Positions 18,451 to 28,772 of a stretch of DNA of 64,000 bases are shown piece after piece. The stretch lies in NCBI RefSeq assembly GCF_014058685.1, contig NZ_CP059055.1:1364001-1428000 (forward strand), written 5' to 3'. The notes below the pieces were generated by a model. That model was not told the origin of the DNA. It searched no databases and saw only the letters and a program-made list of their open reading frames with translations. The translations under genes and the position numbers were made by a program. Origin of the DNA: Lactobacillus johnsonii (lineage in GTDB: Bacteria > Bacillota > Bacilli > Lactobacillales > Lactobacillaceae). Numbering within the stretch: the stretch's first letter is position 1; the number at the start of each line of letters is the position of its first letter.

Positions 18451-20457
18451 CTAAAGCTTACTCAACAATTGAACTTCCCATGCCTTCATCTTTTTATTTG
18501 CACTTTTATCCGTAAATAAATTCTTATATGCATCAAATTCAGACGGCAAATCTTTTGTATCATTACTCATATTTAAGACGAAGTATAATTCTTTTCCGCT
18601 TTTTGTAACTCTTTTAGTTATTTCTAAATCTGTTTTAGTCTCTACTAAAGATTTTATATTCACAATTGAAATAAGATGATCAAATATTTTACTTAATCCC
18701 GCTTCATCTAATTGCGTTCCAATATACCAGCTAGTACCTTTACCCCATTTGTTCTCACTAACTGCTGGTGTTTCTTTATAAAATTCACTATTATAGTTTC
18801 CTAAAGCATGTGCACCTTCTAAATGCAACAAATCACAAATTAAGTTAGCTTGATAATTGTTATTATCTAAGGAAACAGTAATTTTTTGTCCTGGAATTAC
18901 TGCATCGCTTTCCTCAACCCAGATACCTAAAACATCTTTTAAAGGACCAGGGTATCCCCCAAGGTACACGCTATCATTTTCGTTTACTATGCCAGATAAA
19001 TAGCTAGCAACAAAATTACCACCCTTTTTTACATATTGATCAATTTTTTCTGCTAAACCGCTTTTTATCATATATAAAACTGGAGCTACAACTAAGTCAT
19101 ATTGACTAAAATCGTCGTCAACGCTAATGATATCCGTTGGGATATTGCGCTTATAAAATTGTTTATAATAATCCAAAATTGATTCTACATAATCAAGATC
19201 TTGCGTAATTCCGTCAATATATTCATAAGACCAAAAGTTATTCCAGTCAAAAACAATTCCTACCTTCGCCTTTGTCTTTGATCCTAAAATTGTCGAACCA
19301 GTTTTTTCTAGTTTTTCTCCTAGTTCTGTTACTTCTTTAAATACTCTAGTATCAGTTCTTTGAGAATGTGAAATTACTGCACTATGGAATTTTTCCGATC
19401 CGCCAATGGCTTGTTTTAATTGGAAAAATTGAACTGTATCTGCTCCATGAGCAACTGCTTGCAATTCTGTAGCTGCCATTTGTCCCGGTCTCTTCAATGG
19501 ACTATATGGTTGCCAATTTACTTGAGCAGGTGTCGATTCCATCAGCATAAAGGGTTGATGTTTTAACGAACGCATCAAATCATATAAAAATGCTGACTGA
19601 TAAGTTGGCATGTTATAACTTGGATAACTATCATAAGAAATAATGTCTTGTTCTTTTGCCCATTTTTGATAGTCAAGTAATTTATTAGGTAAAGCATGAA
19701 AATTAGTTGTTACTAAAGCCACTGGATCATATTTCTTTATAATAGCTTTCTCCATCTTAAAAAGTTTCAATAAGCTCTCAGATTGAAAACGCAAATAATC
19801 AAGCGATAATGCAGAAACAATAGTTTCAGTGCCTTCTGCTCCCCAGGCATCTCCTAATTCATTTGGAACTACTATTTCATCCCAATCATAAATCCTATGG
19901 CCCCACACATTCATATTCCATGCTTTATTTAAAGTTTCTAAATTTTTATATTTATATTTTAGCCAGTCTCTAAAAGCATTTTGACAATTGTCACAGTAGC
20001 AATTGCCCCCATACTCATTATTAACATGCCAAACTTTAATATGAGGATTTTTATAATATCGGCTTACTATTTTTTTAACTAATTTACTAGCAAGAACTTG
20101 ATAGTTTTTACTATTAGAGCAAAAATTATGTCTTTGCCCAAAAACATGTCGTCTTCCCTGATAATCTACTCGTGCCACATCAGGATATTTTTTAAACATC
20201 CAAGCGGGCATAGCTGCAGTTGCAGTTGCAAGGACGATATCAAAATTAGCATCAGATAATTCTTTAACTATTTTGTCTAATTTTGAAAAATCATATTCTC
20301 CTTCTCTTTGCTCTAGTAAAGCCCAAGAAAAAACATTAATAGTAGCTGAGTTTAAATGTGCTTGTTTAAAAACTTGTATATCATTTGCCCAAGTATCTTC
20401 TGGCCATTGCTCAGGATTATAATCTCCACCATATAAAAAGCGTGATAATTGTGTCAT
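18451..20457 (-). CDS. Beta-galactosidase, glycoside hydrolase family 42
   Basis: Cytoplasmic beta-galactosidase of the GH42 type, 668 residues. The N-terminal barrel begins FLYGGDYNPEQWPEDTW. The acid/base Glu148 lies in VNNEYGG and the nucleophile Glu307 in LMESTPAQVNW. Cys153, Cys155 and Cys158, together with Cys113, fit the family zinc cluster. ATG at 20457 follows AAGGAGAAA. It lies 11 bp after lacS and is in its operon. GH42 enzymes often take galacto-oligosaccharides or galactosides other than lactose. The genuine substrate here is inferred, and the locus also encodes a second, unrelated GH2 enzyme. Confidence 0.95.
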   Translation of the reverse strand: MTQLSRFLYGGDYNPEQWPEDTWANDIQVFKQAHLNSATINVFSWALLEQREGEYDFSKLDKIVKELSDANFDIVLATATAAMPAWMFKKYPDVARVDYQGRRHVFGQRHNFCSNSKNYQVLASKLVKKIVSRYYKNPHIKVWHVNNEYGGNCYCDNCQNAFRDWLKYKYKNLETLNKAWNMNVWGHRIYDWDEIVVPNELGDAWGAEGTETIVSALSLDYLRFQSESLLKLFKMEKAIIKKYDPVALVTTNFHALPNKLLDYQKWAKEQDIISYDSYPSYNMPTYQSAFLYDLMRSLKHQPFMLMESTPAQVNWQPYSPLKRPGQMAATELQAVAHGADTVQFFQLKQAIGGSEKFHSAVISHSQRTDTRVFKEVTELGEKLEKTGSTILGSKTKAKVGIVFDWNNFWSYEYIDGITQDLDYVESILDYYKQFYKRNIPTDIISVDDDFSQYDLVVAPVLYMIKSGLAEKIDQYVKKGGNFVASYLSGIVNENDSVYLGGYPGPLKDVLGIWVEESDAVIPGQKITVSLDNNNYQANLICDLLHLEGAHALGNYNSEFYKETPAVSENKWGKGTSWYIGTQLDEAGLSKIFDHLISIVNIKSLVETKTDLEITKRVTKSGKELYFVLNMSNDTKDLPSEFDAYKNLFTDKSANKKMKAWEVQLLSKL

Positions 20458-20468
20458 ATTTTTCTCCT

Positions 20469-22433
20469 TTATTCTGCTTGTAATCCCATTGTTTTTTCTG
20501 AATTCTTTAGTGCTTCTCTAAATTCCACGCTTACAACTTCTTCTCCATGCTTAACAGTTTTACCAGTTTCAACTTCACTGGTTTTTACAATTTTTCGTGG
20601 TTGTGTATAAAAAACAATTACTGTGTCTTGATAACCATTTTCAAGAGCAAGGTCTCGATCAAATTCAAGTAATAAATCTCCTTTTCTCACATTTTGGCCA
20701 TCATCATAGTAAGTCTCAAAACCTTTTCCACGTAAGTTAACCGTTCCTAAACCAACATGTACCACTACTTGTAACCCTTCATCAGAAACAATTTCGAAAG
20801 CATGTTTAGTAATAAAGGTAAATTTAATTTTTCCATTAAATGGGGCATAGATCCTTCCTCTACTTGGCTTGATAGCAAATCCTTTACCTGGAAATGGCTT
20901 ATTATTCTCATCAATAACTTCGCTTAAATTCATTAATTTGCCATCCGCTGGTGCATAAACAATTTCATTTGTAACACTCGCATCAGGTTCTTCTTTATCA
21001 TTTTCAATCTTGCCCTCCGCCAATTTATCTTTTAATTCTTCAACAACGGCCGCATGTTTCTTTTCTGATAATGTTACTTTTGTCAGAAAAACAATGATTG
21101 ACAAAACAGCTAAAATTAATGGAATATATAAGGCAATAATATTGAAAGTATTAATATCATGAGCCGTCATATCAGCAGCAGTAGCTGTTCCAGTCATTCC
21201 AGCCGCAATTGCAACATAACTAACTAAAGCATTAGAAACTGCCCCAGTAAATTTATCAATCATTGGACGAACAGCTAAGACAACTGCTTCATTTCTTTGC
21301 CCATTCTTAAGCTGACCATATTCAATAGCATCAGTCAAAGTCAATACAGTTACCAACTGAGCGAAATTGATATTTAGTAAAACTAATCCCAAATCCATTA
21401 GGATTACATTATTACGTCCAAAAATGAAGAGAACGTAAGCTAAAACCATACAAGTTTGACCAGCAACAAATAACCATTTTCTTGGAATATATTTATTTAA
21501 AATTGGAAAACTTGGAGTGATACAAAAGCCAATAATAGTTGCGATAACACCTACTACCCAGAATTCGTTAGGCTTACCAATTACAAATTTATACATATAA
21601 AACAAAACACCATTAGTAATAATATAAGCTAATGAATATAAGAGGTAAGCAAGACTTGGCCATAAGATTTGATCATTATGAAATATTGCTCCAAAAACTT
21701 GCTTCAAACTTGTCTTCTGCTTCGCAGAATTTCTAATAATATTGTGCTTTTCCTTAGTACCAAAGCAAACAATTAAAGCGCAGACAATGGCGAGAGCGGA
21801 AATTACTGCTGCAAAAGCTAACCAGCCAGCTGCTCCTTCTTCGTGCTTACCAGTTACCATATAAGTAACACTGGTCACAATCGGTACTACGATAATTGTT
21901 AATCCGTTCCAGCCAATTGTTCCTGAAAAAGCACCCAATGATGTATAAATTCCACGTGCATGTGAATCTTCACTTAAAGCTGGCACCATTCCCCAATAAG
22001 AAACATCAGATAATGAATAAAAAATATCAAAACCGATATAAATTAAGATAAATAATACAGCAAATAAGAGCCAACTTTTTTGAGCTAAATCAAAAATTCC
22101 AGTAAACAATACCAATAAAAGTAGTGCACTTACTAGTGTACCCACTAAAATCCAAGGTTTAAACTTTCCCCACTTTGTTTTAGTATTATCGACTATATTT
22201 CCTAAAATAGGATCAATTACTAATTCAGCTATCCTGATGACAACCATTAAACCAGTAATTAATCCAATCAGCTTATCTGCAATAGATGCCTGCATTCCAC
22301 TAAACATACTACTGGTGATAAAAATAACAAAGTATGTACTCATTACACCATAGAAAGCTGAATGACCTAAGTTACCCAAACAAAATGACGCGTAGGAAAG
22401 AATTTGCTTTCCTGACTTTCCATGAGATTTCAT
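20469..22433 (-). CDS. lacS: Lactose permease LacS with C-terminal EIIA domain
   Basis: Galactoside:cation symporter or lactose/galactose exchanger of the GPH family, 654 residues. About 12 membrane segments (GNLGHSAFYGVMSTYFVIF, VIDPILGNIVDNTKTKWGKF) are followed after residue 470 by a PTS EIIA(Glc)-like domain. That domain contains SRGRIYAPFNGKI and VVVHVGLGTVNLRGKGF, whose His near residue 559 is the site that HPr can phosphorylate. An in-frame extension to 22574 is rejected. ATG at 22433 has GAGGAGG just upstream, and the longer form would run through the promoter and cre site. It is the first gene of the lacS-GH42 operon. Confidence 0.95.
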   Translation of the reverse strand: MKSHGKSGKQILSYASFCLGNLGHSAFYGVMSTYFVIFITSSMFSGMQASIADKLIGLITGLMVVIRIAELVIDPILGNIVDNTKTKWGKFKPWILVGTLVSALLLLVLFTGIFDLAQKSWLLFAVLFILIYIGFDIFYSLSDVSYWGMVPALSEDSHARGIYTSLGAFSGTIGWNGLTIIVVPIVTSVTYMVTGKHEEGAAGWLAFAAVISALAIVCALIVCFGTKEKHNIIRNSAKQKTSLKQVFGAIFHNDQILWPSLAYLLYSLAYIITNGVLFYMYKFVIGKPNEFWVVGVIATIIGFCITPSFPILNKYIPRKWLFVAGQTCMVLAYVLFIFGRNNVILMDLGLVLLNINFAQLVTVLTLTDAIEYGQLKNGQRNEAVVLAVRPMIDKFTGAVSNALVSYVAIAAGMTGTATAADMTAHDINTFNIIALYIPLILAVLSIIVFLTKVTLSEKKHAAVVEELKDKLAEGKIENDKEEPDASVTNEIVYAPADGKLMNLSEVIDENNKPFPGKGFAIKPSRGRIYAPFNGKIKFTFITKHAFEIVSDEGLQVVVHVGLGTVNLRGKGFETYYDDGQNVRKGDLLLEFDRDLALENGYQDTVIVFYTQPRKIVKTSEVETGKTVKHGEEVVSVEFREALKNSEKTMGLQAE

Positions 22434-22459
22434 AAAAATTTCCTCCTCATCGCAAACCG

Positions 22460-22473
22460 CGCAATCGCTTACA
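22460..22473 (-). promoter_or_regulatory. cre-like site in the lacS leader
   Basis: TGTAAGCGATTGCG on the minus strand differs from TGWAANCGNTNWCA at two 3' positions. It lies directly after the -10 box, a good position for CcpA repression. Confidence 0.6.
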
Positions 22474-22478
22474 TTGAT

Positions 22479-22507
22479 ATAATACTCGCATTTATATTTT
22501 TCGTAAA
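22479..22507 (-). promoter_or_regulatory. lacS promoter
   Basis: Minus-strand TTTACG (22502-22507), 17-bp spacer, TATTAT (22479-22484). It is bracketed by a LacR-like operator upstream and a cre site downstream. Confidence 0.6.
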
Positions 22508-22524
22508 GAAATGGCTTTGATTTA

Positions 22525-22537
22525 CTAAATAATTTAC
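22525..22537. promoter_or_regulatory. LacR-like operator upstream of lacS
   Basis: CTAAATAATTTAC differs in one base from the palindrome GTAAATAATTTAC found in front of lacL. It lies about 18 bp upstream of the lacS -35 box. Binding by LacR, encoded next door, is inferred. Confidence 0.55.
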
Positions 22538-22550
22538 TAAATAGAAAAAT

Positions 22551-22583
22551 AAAAAAGAATGCCTCTATCAGCATTCCTTTTTT
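22551..22583. terminator. Terminator of lacR
   Basis: GAATGC / GCATTC stem with an 8-nt loop, with A-run before and T-run after. It ends lacR transcription ahead of the lacS promoter. Confidence 0.8.
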
Positions 22584-22618
22584 ATTTTTCTATGAAAAAA
22601 TTATTTTTATTTATTAAA

Positions 22619-23641
<1,023 letters not shown>

Positions 23642-23750
23642 CTATATTTTAATTACTCTGTTTAAACAAAAGTTCTATTTTTTCTATAAATAACATTATC
23701 AGTTCAGAAGATCATTTTCAAAACTAATCAATAAAACGCAAATATCATTT

Positions 23751-23785
23751 GTAAATAATTTACTATTTTTGAGTAAATTATTTAT
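23751..23785. promoter_or_regulatory. Tandem LacR-like operators in the lacR-lacL intergenic region
   Basis: Perfect palindrome GTAAATAATTTAC (23751-23763) and near-palindrome GTAAATTATTTAT (23773-23785), centres 22 bp apart, that is two helical turns on the same DNA face. The second ends 8 bp before the lacL -10. The rest of the 213-bp gap holds A/T-rich DNA and weak promoter-like boxes for lacR. Confidence 0.65.
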
Positions 23786-23793
23786 TTAAGTGA

Positions 23794-23812
23794 TATAATA
23801 AAAGCGTCTTCA
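23794..23812 (+). promoter_or_regulatory. lacL promoter -10 and overlapping cre-like site
   Basis: TATAAT at 23794-23799 (no strong -35 visible; TTGAGT is 19 bp upstream). TAAAAGCGTCTTCA at 23799-23812 fits the CcpA consensus with two mismatches. The start codon is 49 bp after the -10, after a GGTAG weak ribosome-binding site. Confidence 0.5.
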
Positions 23813-23842
23813 ATATAATATTCTTAGAAATCAGGTAGAACC

Positions 23843-25723
23843 ATGAAAGCAAATATTCGATGGCTAGATGATCCAGAAACTTTCCGCGTTAATCAAATTG
23901 CAGCGCACAGTGATCATTTATATTTCAAAAATTATGAAGAATGGGAACAAAAACGTAGCAGTTTTATTCAAAGTCTAGATGGAAAATGGCAATTTAAATT
24001 TTCTAATAATCCCCAAACTAGACCACTTGATTTTTACAAAACTAATTTTGATGCTTCAGATTTTGATTTCATTCCTGTTCCAAGTGAAATTGAATTAAAT
24101 AATTATGCACAAAATCAATATATAAATACCCTCTATCCTTGGGAGGGAAAAATTTTTCGCAGACCAGCTTATTCGCTAGGACAGAAAACAGATCGTTCAT
24201 TCAGTGGAGGAGAAGATAATACGGTCGGTTCTTACATTAAACATTTTGATTTAGATAATTCTTTTCAAGGAAAGCACGTTCATGTTTTCTTTGAAGGAGT
24301 AGAACGAGCAATGTTTGTTTGGCTAAATGGTCATTTTATTGGATATGGTGAAGATAGTTTTACTCCATCTGAATTTAATCTTACCCCCTACCTTAAAGAA
24401 AAGAACAATATTTTAGCTGTACAAGTATTCAAACACAGTACTGCTTCTTTTTTAGAGGATCAGGATATGTTTAGATTTTCTGGAATTTTCCGCTCAGTAA
24501 AGCTACTTGCTTTTCCAGAAACACATTTAATGGATCTTGCATTAAAACCAACAATTACAAATGACTACCATGATGGAATTTTCAATGCCAAATTATCCTT
24601 TACTGGTACAAAAGATGGATATGTACGTTTAAAAATAAAAGATATCAATGGGCAAACTTTACTGGATGAAGAACATAATCTAACTTCAACAATTACAATC
24701 GAAAATAAATTACTGAAAAACATTCATCTTTGGGATAACCATCACCCTTATTTATATCAGTTATTTATTGAAGTCCACGATTCAAATAAAAATCTAATTG
24801 AGTTAGATTCTTATAAATTTGGATTTCGAGAAATTAAAATAACTGACGATAAAGTTGTATTACTCAATGGAAAGAGACTAATTATAAATGGGGTCAACCG
24901 ACACGAATGGAATATGAATAGCGGACGTACCATTACTAAACAGGATATGAAGGCCGATATTCAGACCTTTAAAAGAAACAATATCAATGCGGTACGTACT
25001 TGCCATTATCCTAATCAAATTCCGTGGTATTACTTATGTGATCAAAATGGTATCTACGTTATGGCAGAGAATAATTTAGAATCTCACGGAACATGGCAAA
25101 AAATGGGAAAAGTTGAGCCTTCGTATAATGTTCCAGGATCTTTAGCAGAATGGCGTAATGTAGTTATTGATCGTGCCAGAAGTAATTATGAAACTTTAAA
25201 GAATCATACTTCTATTCTCTTTTGGTCGCTAGGTAATGAATCATATGCTGGTGAAAATTTAATAGCAATGAATCAATTCTATAAATCGCACGATGATACA
25301 CGCCTTACGCATTATGAAGGTGTGGTTCATACACCAGACTTAAAAAATAAAATATCTGATTTAGAAAGTTACATGTATCTCCCACCTAAAGAAGCTGAAA
25401 AATATTTAAAAAATAATCCTTCAAAGCCATTTCTTGAATGCGAATATATGCATGATATGGGCAATTCAGATGGTGGAATGAAATCTTACATTAAATTAAT
25501 TGATGAATATCCACAATATTTAGGCGGATTTATTTGGGACTTTATTGATCAAGCTCTTTTAACCTATGATCCAATAAGCGGTAAAAAAGTACTCAGATAC
25601 GGTGGTGACTTTGATGATCGACACTCAGATTATGAGTTTTCTGGGGATGGTCTAATGTTTGCTGATCGAACTGAAAAACCAGCAATGCAGGAGGTTAAAT
25701 ATTATTATGGATTACACAAATAA
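23843..25723 (+). CDS. lacL: Beta-galactosidase large subunit (GH2)
   Basis: Large subunit of the heterodimeric LacLM lactase, 626 residues. It contains the GH2 sugar-binding, sandwich and barrel domains that single-chain LacZ keeps in its first part. GINRHEWN-type motif ([12 protein letters not shown]) and [16 protein letters not shown] are present. The acid/base Glu466 is in WSLGNES and the nucleophile Glu534 in LECEYMH. The missing C-terminal domain is supplied by LacM, whose gene overlaps the end by 17 bp. Start ATG at 23843. It cuts lactose to glucose and galactose. Confidence 0.96.
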   Translation: MKANIRWLDDPETFRVNQIAAHSDHLYFKNYEEWEQKRSSFIQSLDGKWQFKFSNNPQTRPLDFYKTNFDASDFDFIPVPSEIELNNYAQNQYINTLYPWEGKIFRRPAYSLGQKTDRSFSGGEDNTVGSYIKHFDLDNSFQGKHVHVFFEGVERAMFVWLNGHFIGYGEDSFTPSEFNLTPYLKEKNNILAVQVFKHSTASFLEDQDMFRFSGIFRSVKLLAFPETHLMDLALKPTITNDYHDGIFNAKLSFTGTKDGYVRLKIKDINGQTLLDEEHNLTSTITIENKLLKNIHLWDNHHPYLYQLFIEVHDSNKNLIELDSYKFGFREIKITDDKVVLLNGKRLIINGVNRHEWNMNSGRTITKQDMKADIQTFKRNNINAVRTCHYPNQIPWYYLCDQNGIYVMAENNLESHGTWQKMGKVEPSYNVPGSLAEWRNVVIDRARSNYETLKNHTSILFWSLGNESYAGENLIAMNQFYKSHDDTRLTHYEGVVHTPDLKNKISDLESYMYLPPKEAEKYLKNNPSKPFLECEYMHDMGNSDGGMKSYIKLIDEYPQYLGGFIWDFIDQALLTYDPISGKKVLRYGGDFDDRHSDYEFSGDGLMFADRTEKPAMQEVKYYYGLHK

Positions 25724-26660
25724 ACTCCACATTATTTACGGAGATGCAGCGTTAGGAGTACAAACTAAAAAATTTCAATATATTTTTAGTTATGAAAAAG
25801 GCGGACTTGAATCCCTAAAAATCAATAATAAAGAATGGCTCTATCGTATCCCTACTCCAACATTTTGGCGTGCCACAACCGATAACGATCGCGGTAATGG
25901 CTTTAGCGTTAAGGCTGCTCAATGGTTAGGAGCGGATATGTTCAGCCAATGTAGTAAAATTCATCTAACAGTTGATGATCAAAAATTTGATCCTCTACCT
26001 ATCGCTCCATTCAATAATCAATTTTCTAACCATGAATATGCAAATCTCGTAAAAATTAGTTTTGATTATAAAACTACTACTACGCCGGCAACTATATGCA
26101 CGATTACCTATGTTATTGATTCCAGTGGACACGCAACTATTAAAATGCGTTACATGGGAAAAGAAGGATTGCCATCTCTTCCAGTCCTAGGAATGCGTTT
26201 TATCATGCCTACGATGGCAACTGGATTTGAATATTATGGACTTTCTTCTGAAACATATCCTGATCGTAAAGCAGGGGCAAAAAAAGGAGTATTTCACGTA
26301 AAAGGTTTACCTGTCACAAAATATTTGGTTCCACAAGAAAATGGCATGCATATGGACACAGATAAATTAATTATCACTAGAAATACTAGCCTGAATAATG
26401 CAGATCGTGATACAAATGATTTTCAACTAGAAATTAATAAAACTGATAAACCACTTAACTTTAGTTGCCTCCCCTATACCGCTGAAGAATTAGAAAATGC
26501 CACACACATTGAAGAACTTCCACTAGCACGCAGAACAGTTTTAGTAATTGCTGGAAAAGTACGCGGTGTAGGGGGAATAGACAGTTGGGGGACAGATGTT
26601 GAAGAAAAATATAGAATAGATTCAAGTAAAAATTTTGAATTTTCATTCAAATTAAGTTAA
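25707..26660 (+). CDS. lacM: Beta-galactosidase small subunit
   Basis: Small subunit of the LacLM lactase, 317 residues, corresponding to the C-terminal domain of Lac[20 protein letters not shown] is the conserved motif of that domain. [16 protein letters not shown] and [17 protein letters not shown] follow the LacZ C-terminal pattern. A longer frame opens at 25659, but the ATG at 25707 has GGAGG at 25690-25694 and is preferred. The overlap with lacL implies translational coupling, which helps balanced assembly. Confidence 0.95.
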   Translation: MDYTNKLHIIYGDAALGVQTKKFQYIFSYEKGGLESLKINNKEWLYRIPTPTFWRATTDNDRGNGFSVKAAQWLGADMFSQCSKIHLTVDDQKFDPLPIAPFNNQFSNHEYANLVKISFDYKTTTTPATICTITYVIDSSGHATIKMRYMGKEGLPSLPVLGMRFIMPTMATGFEYYGLSSETYPDRKAGAKKGVFHVKGLPVTKYLVPQENGMHMDTDKLIITRNTSLNNADRDTNDFQLEINKTDKPLNFSCLPYTAEELENATHIEELPLARRTVLVIAGKVRGVGGIDSWGTDVEEKYRIDSSKNFEFSFKLS

Positions 26661-26691
26661 AAATAATAAATTTAGAAGGAGTATTATAAAT

Positions 26692-27684
26692 ATGAAAGTA
26701 TTAGTTATTGGTGGTGCCGGTTATATCGGCTCTCATGCTGTTAGAAAATTAATTGAAGAAGGAAACGATGTTGTTGTCCTTGATTCTCTCTACACTGGCC
26801 ATAGAAAGGCTGTTGACAAGAGAGCTAAATTTTATCAAGGCGACATCGAAGATACTAATTTAGTAAGCAAGATCTTACGGGACGAAAACATTGATGCTGT
26901 TATGCACTTTGCCGCTTACTCATTAGTTCCTGAATCAGTTAAGAAACCTTTGAAATATTACGACAACAATGTCTCAGGTATGATTTCTCTTCTTCAAGCC
27001 ATGGATGACGCTAAAGTTAAATACCTAGTATTTTCTTCATCCGCTGCTACTTATGGTATTCCAAAGACTTTACCGATTACTGAAGATACACCACTTGATC
27101 CAATTAATCCTTATGGCGAAACCAAGATGATGATGGAAAATATTATGCACTGGGCTGACAAGGCTGACGGCATTAAGTCTATCGCTCTTCGCTACTTTAA
27201 TGTTGCTGGTGCTTCAAGCGACGGCTCAATTGGTGAAGATCACGGTCCTGAAACTCACCTAATTCCAAATATCTTAAAGAGTGCTATTTCTGGTGATGGC
27301 AACTTTACTATTTTTGGTGACGACTATGACACTAAAGACGGTACTAATGTCCGTGACTACGTTCAAGTTGAAGACTTAATTGACGCCCATATCTTAGCTC
27401 TTAAGCACGTAATGGAAACTAACAAGTCTAATGTCTTTAACTTAGGTACTGCTCAAGGATACTCTAACTTAGAAATTCTTGAAGCTGCTAAGAAAGTTAC
27501 TAGCATTGACATCCCTTACACTATTGGACCAAGAAGAGGCGGAGATCCTGACTCATTAGTTGCCGATTCAAGTAAGGCACGTAAAGTTCTAGGCTGGAAG
27601 CCAAAGCATGAAAATGTTGATGACGTTATCGCAACTGCTTGGAACTGGCACAAGAGCCACCCAAAGGGCTATGAAGATAAATAA
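26692..27684 (+). CDS. galE: UDP-glucose 4-epimerase
   Basis: Regenerates UDP-glucose from UDP-galactose in the Leloir pathway and supplies UDP-galactose for polysaccharides. It has 330 residues and is an extended short-chain dehydrogenase. The NAD loop GGAGYIGSHA lies at 7-16, and the catalytic SSSAATYG with PYGETKMMME gives the Ser-Tyr-Lys set. YDTKDGTNVRDYVQVEDL is typical of GalE. The start follows AGAAGGAG. Its codon usage is richer in C-ending codons (GAC, GGC, CTT) than neighbouring lacLM, as in highly expressed genes. It is last in lacL-lacM-galE. Confidence 0.97.
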   Translation: MKVLVIGGAGYIGSHAVRKLIEEGNDVVVLDSLYTGHRKAVDKRAKFYQGDIEDTNLVSKILRDENIDAVMHFAAYSLVPESVKKPLKYYDNNVSGMISLLQAMDDAKVKYLVFSSSAATYGIPKTLPITEDTPLDPINPYGETKMMMENIMHWADKADGIKSIALRYFNVAGASSDGSIGEDHGPETHLIPNILKSAISGDGNFTIFGDDYDTKDGTNVRDYVQVEDLIDAHILALKHVMETNKSNVFNLGTAQGYSNLEILEAAKKVTSIDIPYTIGPRRGGDPDSLVADSSKARKVLGWKPKHENVDDVIATAWNWHKSHPKGYEDK

Positions 27685-27726
27685 GAATAATATTTTTAGT
27701 TAATTGATATAAAATTTCACGTACAC

Positions 27727-27760
27727 AAAAAGCTGTCTATCACTTTGATAGACAGCTTTT
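27727..27760. terminator. Bidirectional terminator between galE and the RNase H-like gene
   Basis: Perfect stem AAAAGCTGTCTATCA / TGATAGACAGCTTTT with a CTT loop. It is nearly identical, in the same orientation, to the terminator at 31864-31896. Confidence 0.9.
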
Positions 27761-27811
27761 AATTTTGGAGAATGTAAATGAATATAAAATAGTTATTTAA
27801 TGTGTTACTTA

Positions 27812-28501
27812 TTATTTACCATAATTTTCTACAGCCTCTTTTGCTAATCGGTCTGCTTCTTCGTTATATTTAACGTTAGTATGAGCAGAAACCTTATGGA
27901 AAACAAGTTTCATATGCTTACTTGTTTCTTTAATTAGATTATAATATTTTACCCTAAGATCATTTTTTCCCTTATCATTCTTTTTATTAATATGAACGTT
28001 GTATCCGTAAGCCCAGCCAACAAGTCCGGCATAATCAAAGTAGATATCTAAACGTTTAAAGCCTTTACTGCGAGCCCATTCAATTCCTTTTTCAATAGCT
28101 TTAATTTTACCGGCAACATTTCTCATACCTTCAGGAGCACAAGTATCATTTTTAGGCTCTTTATGATCCTTAGTAATCTCAATCCAGCCAGCGCCGGCTA
28201 TGTCCTTATTGACATCTTCCATATAACTACCATCTGTCGCAATGATAGCTTCATCATCAGTTAAAGAAGCAATACGGTCCTCAATTTCCTTATTAACTGC
28301 TTCGTTGTCGTCTGGATCAATGTCGCTTTCTTCAATATAGCCTTGATTAATAAAATCATTGGCTTCCTTTTCTGTGTTAAAGACTTTATAAATAAGACTA
28401 GATTTACTTTGAAATTCAGTTTTTATATTGTCCCATTCTTCATGACGTACATCAGTTTTACCTGTATTCGCATCAATCATCGCATAATATCTTTTAACCA
28501 T
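27812..28501 (-). CDS. RNase H-like protein with N-terminal viroplasmin-like domain; catalytic Glu replaced by Lys
   Basis: Protein of 229 residues. The N-terminus (YYAMIDANTGK ... FNTEKEANDFIN) resembles the caulimovirus-viroplasmin hybrid-binding domain. The RNase H domain begins near residue 85. Asp90 (ATDGS), Asp156 (FDYAG), His207 (SAHT) and Asp217 (EEADRLAKEA) are in place. The motif that usually reads NVAGEI is NVAGKI, so the metal-binding Glu is Lys132. Known RNases HI lose most activity without this Glu, so the protein may bind RNA-DNA hybrids without cutting them. It lies downstream of a surface-protein gene and a small membrane-protein gene on the same strand. Confidence 0.8.
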   Translation of the reverse strand: MVKRYYAMIDANTGKTDVRHEEWDNIKTEFQSKSSLIYKVFNTEKEANDFINQGYIEESDIDPDDNEAVNKEIEDRIASLTDDEAIIATDGSYMEDVNKDIAGAGWIEITKDHKEPKNDTCAPEGMRNVAGKIKAIEKGIEWARSKGFKRLDIYFDYAGLVGWAYGYNVHINKKNDKGKNDLRVKYYNLIKETSKHMKLVFHKVSAHTNVKYNEEADRLAKEAVENYGK

Positions 28502-28541
28502 ATATTTATACCTCTTATTAAAAAAGAAATAATTAGATTAA

Positions 28542-28769
28542 TTACCAACGATCATCGTGTTTATAGATTGGTACATATCTCGTAACCACTTTGGTTTTCT
28601 GCTTCGGCTCCTCTTTAGTATCTGTATCACCAAACAGAGTTCCAAAAATCATTATGAATAATCCTGCAATTACCCAAAATGCGATAAAGCACAGCAATTT
28701 AAAGGTGCACCAAATGAATGCTGCAACTTTTCCTTTTTTTGTTTTTGCTTTTCTGAATCTATCATACAT
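28542..28769 (-). CDS. Small single-span membrane protein, unknown function
   Basis: 75 residues. A basic N-terminus (FRKAKTKKGK) precedes one long hydrophobic stretch at about 16-47, and a polar tail rich in Lys and Thr ends at HDDRW. I do not recognise a family. It starts 3 bp after the LPXTG gene stop and has no clear ribosome-binding site, so it may be translated by coupling or start elsewhere. Its placement suggests a transcript with the surface protein. Confidence 0.5.
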   Translation of the reverse strand: MYDRFRKAKTKKGKVAAFIWCTFKLLCFIAFWVIAGLFIMIFGTLFGDTDTKEEPKQKTKVVTRYVPIYKHDDRW

Positions 28770-28772
28770 ATA

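Noticed and set aside
20469..22574. Longer LacS frame starting at 22574
   Set aside because: The extra 47 codons cross the terminator loop, operator, promoter and cre site; the ATG at 22433 has a strong ribosome-binding site and the family N-terminus.
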